Assembly: GCA_965153455.1 (NCBI GenBank)
Contig: OZ234496.1
Span: 7,635,207-7,699,206, forward strand
Length of the DNA stretch: 64,000 nt
DNA from: Sphagnum compactum
Lineage: Eukaryota > Bryophyta > Sphagnopsida > Sphagnales
Reading direction: 5' to 3'
Of the stretch, positions 60,101-64,000 are shown piece by piece. Numbering within the stretch: position 1 is the first letter of the stretch; the number at the start of each line of letters is the position of its first letter. The notes beneath the pieces are model-generated. The model did no database searches and was not told the DNA's origin. It was given only the letters and a program-made list of their open reading frames with translations. The position numbers and the translations under genes were made by a program.

Positions 60101-62579
60101 GAAGTGAATCTCAAACTGAACTCGAACAAGTGTTGCTTTACTTCAAAAAGTATTGCATTTCTAGGCCATATTGTTAGTGAGGATGGCACGAGACCAGACC
60201 CTGGCAAGATTGCGGCAGTTCTGCATTTTCCCCAACCGAAGACGGTCACGAACGTCAGATCGTTCTTAGGTTTGACAGGGTATTATCGGAAGTATATCAG
60301 AAGTTATGCACAACTGGCAGCTCCCCTGTTTGAGCTGACCAGAAAGGACGTTGATTTTGTGTGGGATGTGGGCTGTCAGCAGGCATTCCAAGCATTAAGG
60401 ATAGCGTTGGTTGAGGCGCCCATCCTCGTACGACCTGATTTTGAGAGATCGTTCTGTCTGGATGTTGATTGGTCGCCAAAGGGGGTAGGAGCCATTTTGT
60501 CCCAAAGAGAAGGGAAATTGGAGAAGGTGGTAGCCGATGCCAGCAAGGGTCTGACAGAGGTACAGAAGAAATTCCATCCCATGGAGGGAGAGTGCTATGC
60601 ACTCATATGGGGCATTATGCACTTTAGGCAGTACCTGTACAGGAATCACTTTGTTTTGCGCACTGATCACAAACCACTCGAGTGGTTGGCAACTGTGTCG
60701 GACGCACATGGCAGGCGAGGCAAATGGATTGACATGCTGCAGGACTTTAGCTTTAAGATTGTGCACCGACCAGGCCTCAGACACACTAATGTTGATGCCT
60801 TGAGTAGAAATCCAGTTGGACCAGCCATGGAGGATGATGATTTCTGTGAGGAAATCCAAGACATTAGGAATGCGTAGACTGACACACACATGGAAGGAGG
60901 GAAACTCCTTTTTATTCAGACTGGCACAGAGATGGAATGGCTCGGAATCAGAAGAAAGGACAGGGAGTCAGTACAACATCATACCTGTTGTTTTGGGATC
61001 AACCACTCAATGCGCCTCAGTGACCACCATTTGTATGTGATTGACGTTGTGTCTGAGGGTGAGCAGCCCCAGGAGCTCGTTCCGTGTGAGGCTGAACACA
61101 AAAAGGGGGATGAAACTGCGCAGAGCAGTACTGCTAGGATGGTTCTGCAGAGGAAAATACCTCATTACTATGACAAGCAACAACAGCTGGAGTTGGTCTT
61201 GGCAGCTCAACGACTATTGGAATCAGGTGAACACGATTCTCAATCCGCAGACCTTGATGAGGAGGAAGAGTGTGGAGCAGACTCGAGGAGCAGTGACATA
61301 TGGGAAGATGTCAACTACATGGAGTTGCTGCAAGGAGGAATGTTGCCTGATATTGTTGATCCGCTGGAATTAAAAAGGGCAAGGAAGAGGATACTCAATT
61401 ACCACTGGCAGGGGCAGTCTTTGTACTTCAAAGGGCTGTTGGTGCCAAAACCAGAAGACCGCATGACACTGATAGTTCAGATGCATAAGGACCTGGGGCA
61501 CTTTGGAGAAGAACGGACTCTAGCTGAAGTATGCAGGAGGTATTTTTGGCATAACAGGACTGAGGATGTCAAGTCTGTAGTGAGGGTATGCCAGCAATGT
61601 CAGATGGTGAGAAGGATGGGGAGTATACGATCTGGGGATGAAGAGTTGAAGAGCATACCTGTTTGTGACTTGTTTTATAGAGTAGCTTTGGACACTGCAG
61701 GGCCACTGCCTGAAACCAAGTCAGGCAACAGATACATCTTAGTGGCTATTGACCACTATTCGAAGTGGTGCGAGGCGAAAGCTGTAACTGATCATGGAGC
61801 CAAGACAGCAGCCAAGTTTCTGGAGGATGATGTGATCTGCAGGTATGGAGTACCCAAATTTGTGTTGACAGACTATGGAGGGGAGTGGGCAGCGGAGTTC
61901 GACACCATGTGCAAAGACTACGGGATTCATCATCAACACACTGCGCCTCAATGGCCACAGTGCAATGGTATGGCTGAACGTCTGATCAAGACGATCAAGC
62001 ATGGTATAACGGTACTATCTGCAGTACCTAACAATGCCAATTGCTGGGATGAGCAACTGGCAAGGGTTATGTTTGGATACAGGTGCGGGATTCAGTCCAG
62101 CACGAAATTCTCTCCTTTCATGATTTTGACCGGGCGTACACCACGCCTGAGGGCTGACAACTATTTAGATCCGTTGACTACCGAAGTTGATGACACCGCT
62201 GACGTGGAGACTACTGCAGAGCAGTTTATGCAGAAGGTGAGCTTGATTGCCAGCATTCATGAGAATGTTCTGCTCAATGTAGGACAGGCACAGCAGAAGC
62301 AGAAAAGGGCCTATGCTACCAGAAAAGGGAAGCAGGCTTTTGAAGGTCTGGTTGCTGGTGAAACGATGGTTAAGATGAAGAGACCTGGGAAAAAGAAGGC
62401 TTTGATTGCCAGCTGGGAAGGTCCATACCTGTTTGTTGCGCATACTGACGGGAATGGGAATCTTGACTTCGAAGAAGGAAGCCCGGATATGCATTATACA
62501 GGACGCTGATGGGAACCAGTGGGAAAAACCCCGCAAGGATCTTCAAGTCTATCACACTCCTCAAGGTCAGAAGAGCTGA
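57191..62579 (+). pseudogene. Gypsy gag-pol polyprotein, interrupted
   Basis: One frame covers all domains. Gag capsid-like region (residues about 1-180; RAKEWFRRLQPAPADW). Three zinc knuckles at 57839, 57908 and 57956 (CX2CX4HX4C, CX2CX3HX4C, CX2CX4HX4C). Protease DTG at 58502. RT with DYRPLNAQ, MPFGLKNA and FVDD at 60020. RNase H (LDVDWSPKG, about 60460; TDHKPLEWL, about 60660). Integrase HHCC at 61484-61600, and catalytic D at 61691, D at 61871, E at 61976 (D-x34-E, one short of the usual 35). Breaks: TAG at 59120, adjacent TAGs at 59852 and 59855 (conserved Trp-Gln expected), TAG at 60875, and a +1 frameshift near 62482. Beyond it the usual C-terminal tail continues to TGA at 62577. The lineage is not assigned. 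Confidence 0.9.
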
Positions 62580-62594
62580 GGGACTCAGCTTTTT

Positions 62595-62608
62595 GAGGAA
62601 TGGAGGGG
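62595..62608 (+). other. Polypurine tract candidate
   Basis: GAGGAATGGAGGGG lies just before the 3' LTR and is purine-rich apart from one T. It would prime plus-strand synthesis. It is separated from the LTR start by TGACATA, an unusual 7-bp gap. Confidence 0.65.
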
Positions 62609-62615
62609 TGACATA

Positions 62616-63711
62616 TGTGACCGGTAACGGGGTGGTTGAACGGGGACCTGGTGACGGCTCCTGGGTTTGTGAATCTGATCTTTTGCTTTAAGGGTTTAAG
62701 GAATTAAACCTGCCGGAATGGGGACGTGATGGGGGTGGCAAGTTTATGATTTTGGGGACGTGCAACCTGTAACGGTGCATGGGAAAGCTTGAGCGGGAAG
62801 CCAAGCACGTAACGGCCGGAATGTTGAGGCGGTGGCGCTCCTGATGAGGAGGTTTTTTTTGCTGATCTGGGCCGGGCATTCTGAATGTTAGTTGGTGTGT
62901 TGTTCTCTCTGGTGTGCCAGAGCTGCTTAGCTAGTTGCTGATTTCCTTCCGCTGTGCCAGCATCTTGCTGAGTGGCTGTGTAATCTCCTGATGCAATTTG
63001 CAAGCAAGGTGATGCTGAGGGCTGATGAGAACTCCAAGGGGTCCGAGCCTTAGATGTATGAGAGGTAGGAGAGATCTGATAGCTGAACGTGCTTCTGTGG
63101 GGATTCGTTTGCATCCGAGTTGTGGTCAGCAGGGCGTAGTTTTTATGCAGAATGAGAGGCAGGAGGGGTCTGTGCCTGCAGCTCTGTTGTGTGGGCGTGA
63201 TGGGGTTGTCTGTGTGAGAGGATTCGTTGTGAGTTTGGTTTGTTGTTGGGCCACGTCCGAAATCTCGGAGGGTTGCTGCTGGGTTTCTGGGTGCTGGGTC
63301 CTGAGATGCCGAGAGTGAGAGCAGTGGGTAAGGAATGTGGTTTAGAGGCTCTTCGGACTGAGCGAACACTGAGGGATCTGACCTCGCACGCATCACCGGA
63401 AGCTTCTATTGCAATCAGGACGGTGTGCATTGTAGATCGGACATGAGACAGTCCTTGTTTTGTTAATCTGATTCGGAGTACAGAGATCTGTTCCATGTAT
63501 TCCGATGTGTTGATCTTGATTTTGAGCTGACCATTCTTGTTGAAGAGTAAGGCGTTGTATGCTGATGAGTTTTGTAGATTGTTAGGGTGGGGATTGTGGT
63601 GCAGGTCAGAGGATCGGGGAGCTCAGATCCGATCTGGGTCTGGGCGCTCGCCATGTCCGATTGCCTCTATGTTGGTGCATCGCTCTCTCTCTGACTCTCT
63701 CCCCTTTCTTT
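62616..63711 (+). repeat. 3' LTR of the Gypsy element
   Basis: Gapless match to the 5' LTR with 18 transitions in about 1,096 bp. It is bracketed by GGTGACATA at 62607-62615 and again at 63713-63721. If the LTR is taken to end with CA/ACA it reaches 63719. Confidence 0.9.
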
Positions 63712-63721
63712 TGGTGACATA

Positions 63722-64000
63722 AGATCCTAGGAGGATGTGAAAGCAGTGTTTTTAAAAACAAGTTTTGATTTCCCAAAAACAAATTGCTTTTAAAACACAT
63801 TTTGCCCAAGTTTTTTTCAAAAACATTTAACAAAATAGCTAAAATTTGCCACCAAACAAAAATCAATGATGAAGAATGCAATATAAACTGCACCTCATGA
63901 TTTTTTTCAGTAGCTTATTGGGCCAAAAAAATTGTTTGGTTGTTTCTAGTGGTGGAGGATGCACCCTTTGTTTCAAATAGTGTTCTCAATCGTCAAGAAG
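63722..64000. other. Anonymous DNA right of the Gypsy element
   Basis: AT-rich sequence with no recognisable feature up to the window edge. Confidence 0.4.

Larger units (their letters stand above)
55827..63719 (+). mobile_element. Structurally complete Ty3/Gypsy LTR retrotransposon
   Basis: Two LTRs of about 1.1 kb lie 6,789 bp apart in the same orientation. Between them are a PBS matching initiator tRNA-Met, a leader, one long gag-pol frame (gag, protease, RT, RNase H, integrase: Ty3/Gypsy order) and a polypurine tract. The LTRs align without gaps and differ at 18 positions, all transitions. The polyprotein is broken by four TAG codons and a terminal frameshift. No chromodomain was seen. 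Target duplication is unclear: TAAG is shared by the left flank and the right flank after 63719. This is the youngest large element in the window. Confidence 0.9.

Noticed and set aside
55827-63719. TAAG as a definite target duplication of the Gypsy element
   Set aside because: Only 4 bp, register depends on where the LTR is ended, and the competing GGTGACATA repeat around the 3' LTR makes the boundary ambiguous.
1-64000. CRISPR arrays, bacterial operons, ribosome binding sites, rRNA
   Set aside because: Nothing of the kind is visible; introns, LINE, Helitron and LTR elements show that this is eukaryotic nuclear DNA.

Overview
The window reads as nuclear DNA of a land plant with a large, repeat-rich, AT-rich genome. 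Evidence: plant-type mobile elements (Ty3/Gypsy LTR elements, an L1-like LINE, a Helitron with Rep-helicase, hAT-like transposases, foldback/MITE elements), GT-AG introns, and one plant-specific BURP-domain gene. One gene in 64 kb, surrounded by decayed elements, fits a giant genome such as a fern, lycophyte or gymnosperm better than a compact angiosperm. That placement is inference; nothing seen fixes the species.

Layout. 0-1.5 kb: AT-rich degenerate repeats, a tRNA-like SINE candidate, a 78-bp tandem pair. 1.57-3.95 kb: decayed L1-like LINE (+). 3.95-5.7 kb: a less AT-rich patch with exon-like segments and splice-like signals, not identified. 5.7-10.7 kb: a Helitron Rep-helicase (+), nearly full length but broken by stops and frameshifts. 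10.7-17.2 kb: anonymous DNA with short tandem duplications and a 263-bp TIR element. 17.2-17.4 kb: a foldback element. 17.98-19.6 kb: hAT-like transposase remnant A (-). 21.8-23.1 kb: a repeat-bracketed fragment of a phospholipid-flippase (P4-ATPase) gene. 23.4-29.2 kb: foldback sequence and dispersed families of roughly 100-bp degenerate repeats. 29.9-37.9 kb: two decayed Ty3/Gypsy remnants (-). 38.9-40.7 kb: hAT-like remnant B (-). 40.8-47.3 kb: mostly anonymous AT-rich DNA, homopolymers and short repeats. 47.7-49.3 kb: two-exon BURP gene (+), the only gene that looks functional. 50-55.8 kb: anonymous DNA plus a second copy of the TIR element and a separate 470-bp TIR element. 55.8-63.7 kb: a structurally complete Ty3/Gypsy retrotransposon (+) with two 1.1-kb LTRs, a primer-binding site, one gag-pol frame and a polypurine tract.

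The young Gypsy element is the best-preserved mobile element. Its two LTRs differ at 18 positions, all transitions, and the premature stops in its polyprotein can each be explained by a transition. That pattern suggests deamination of methylated cytosines in silenced DNA. The older elements survive only as translated similarity across many stops and frameshifts. No CRISPR array, rRNA or intact tRNA was seen. I did not find a convincing new multi-gene system. The most unusual items are the captured flippase exon, the atypical boundaries and possible 50-nt leader intron of the Gypsy element, two TIR families not tied to any autonomous element, and a BURP protein with an enlarged CH spacing.
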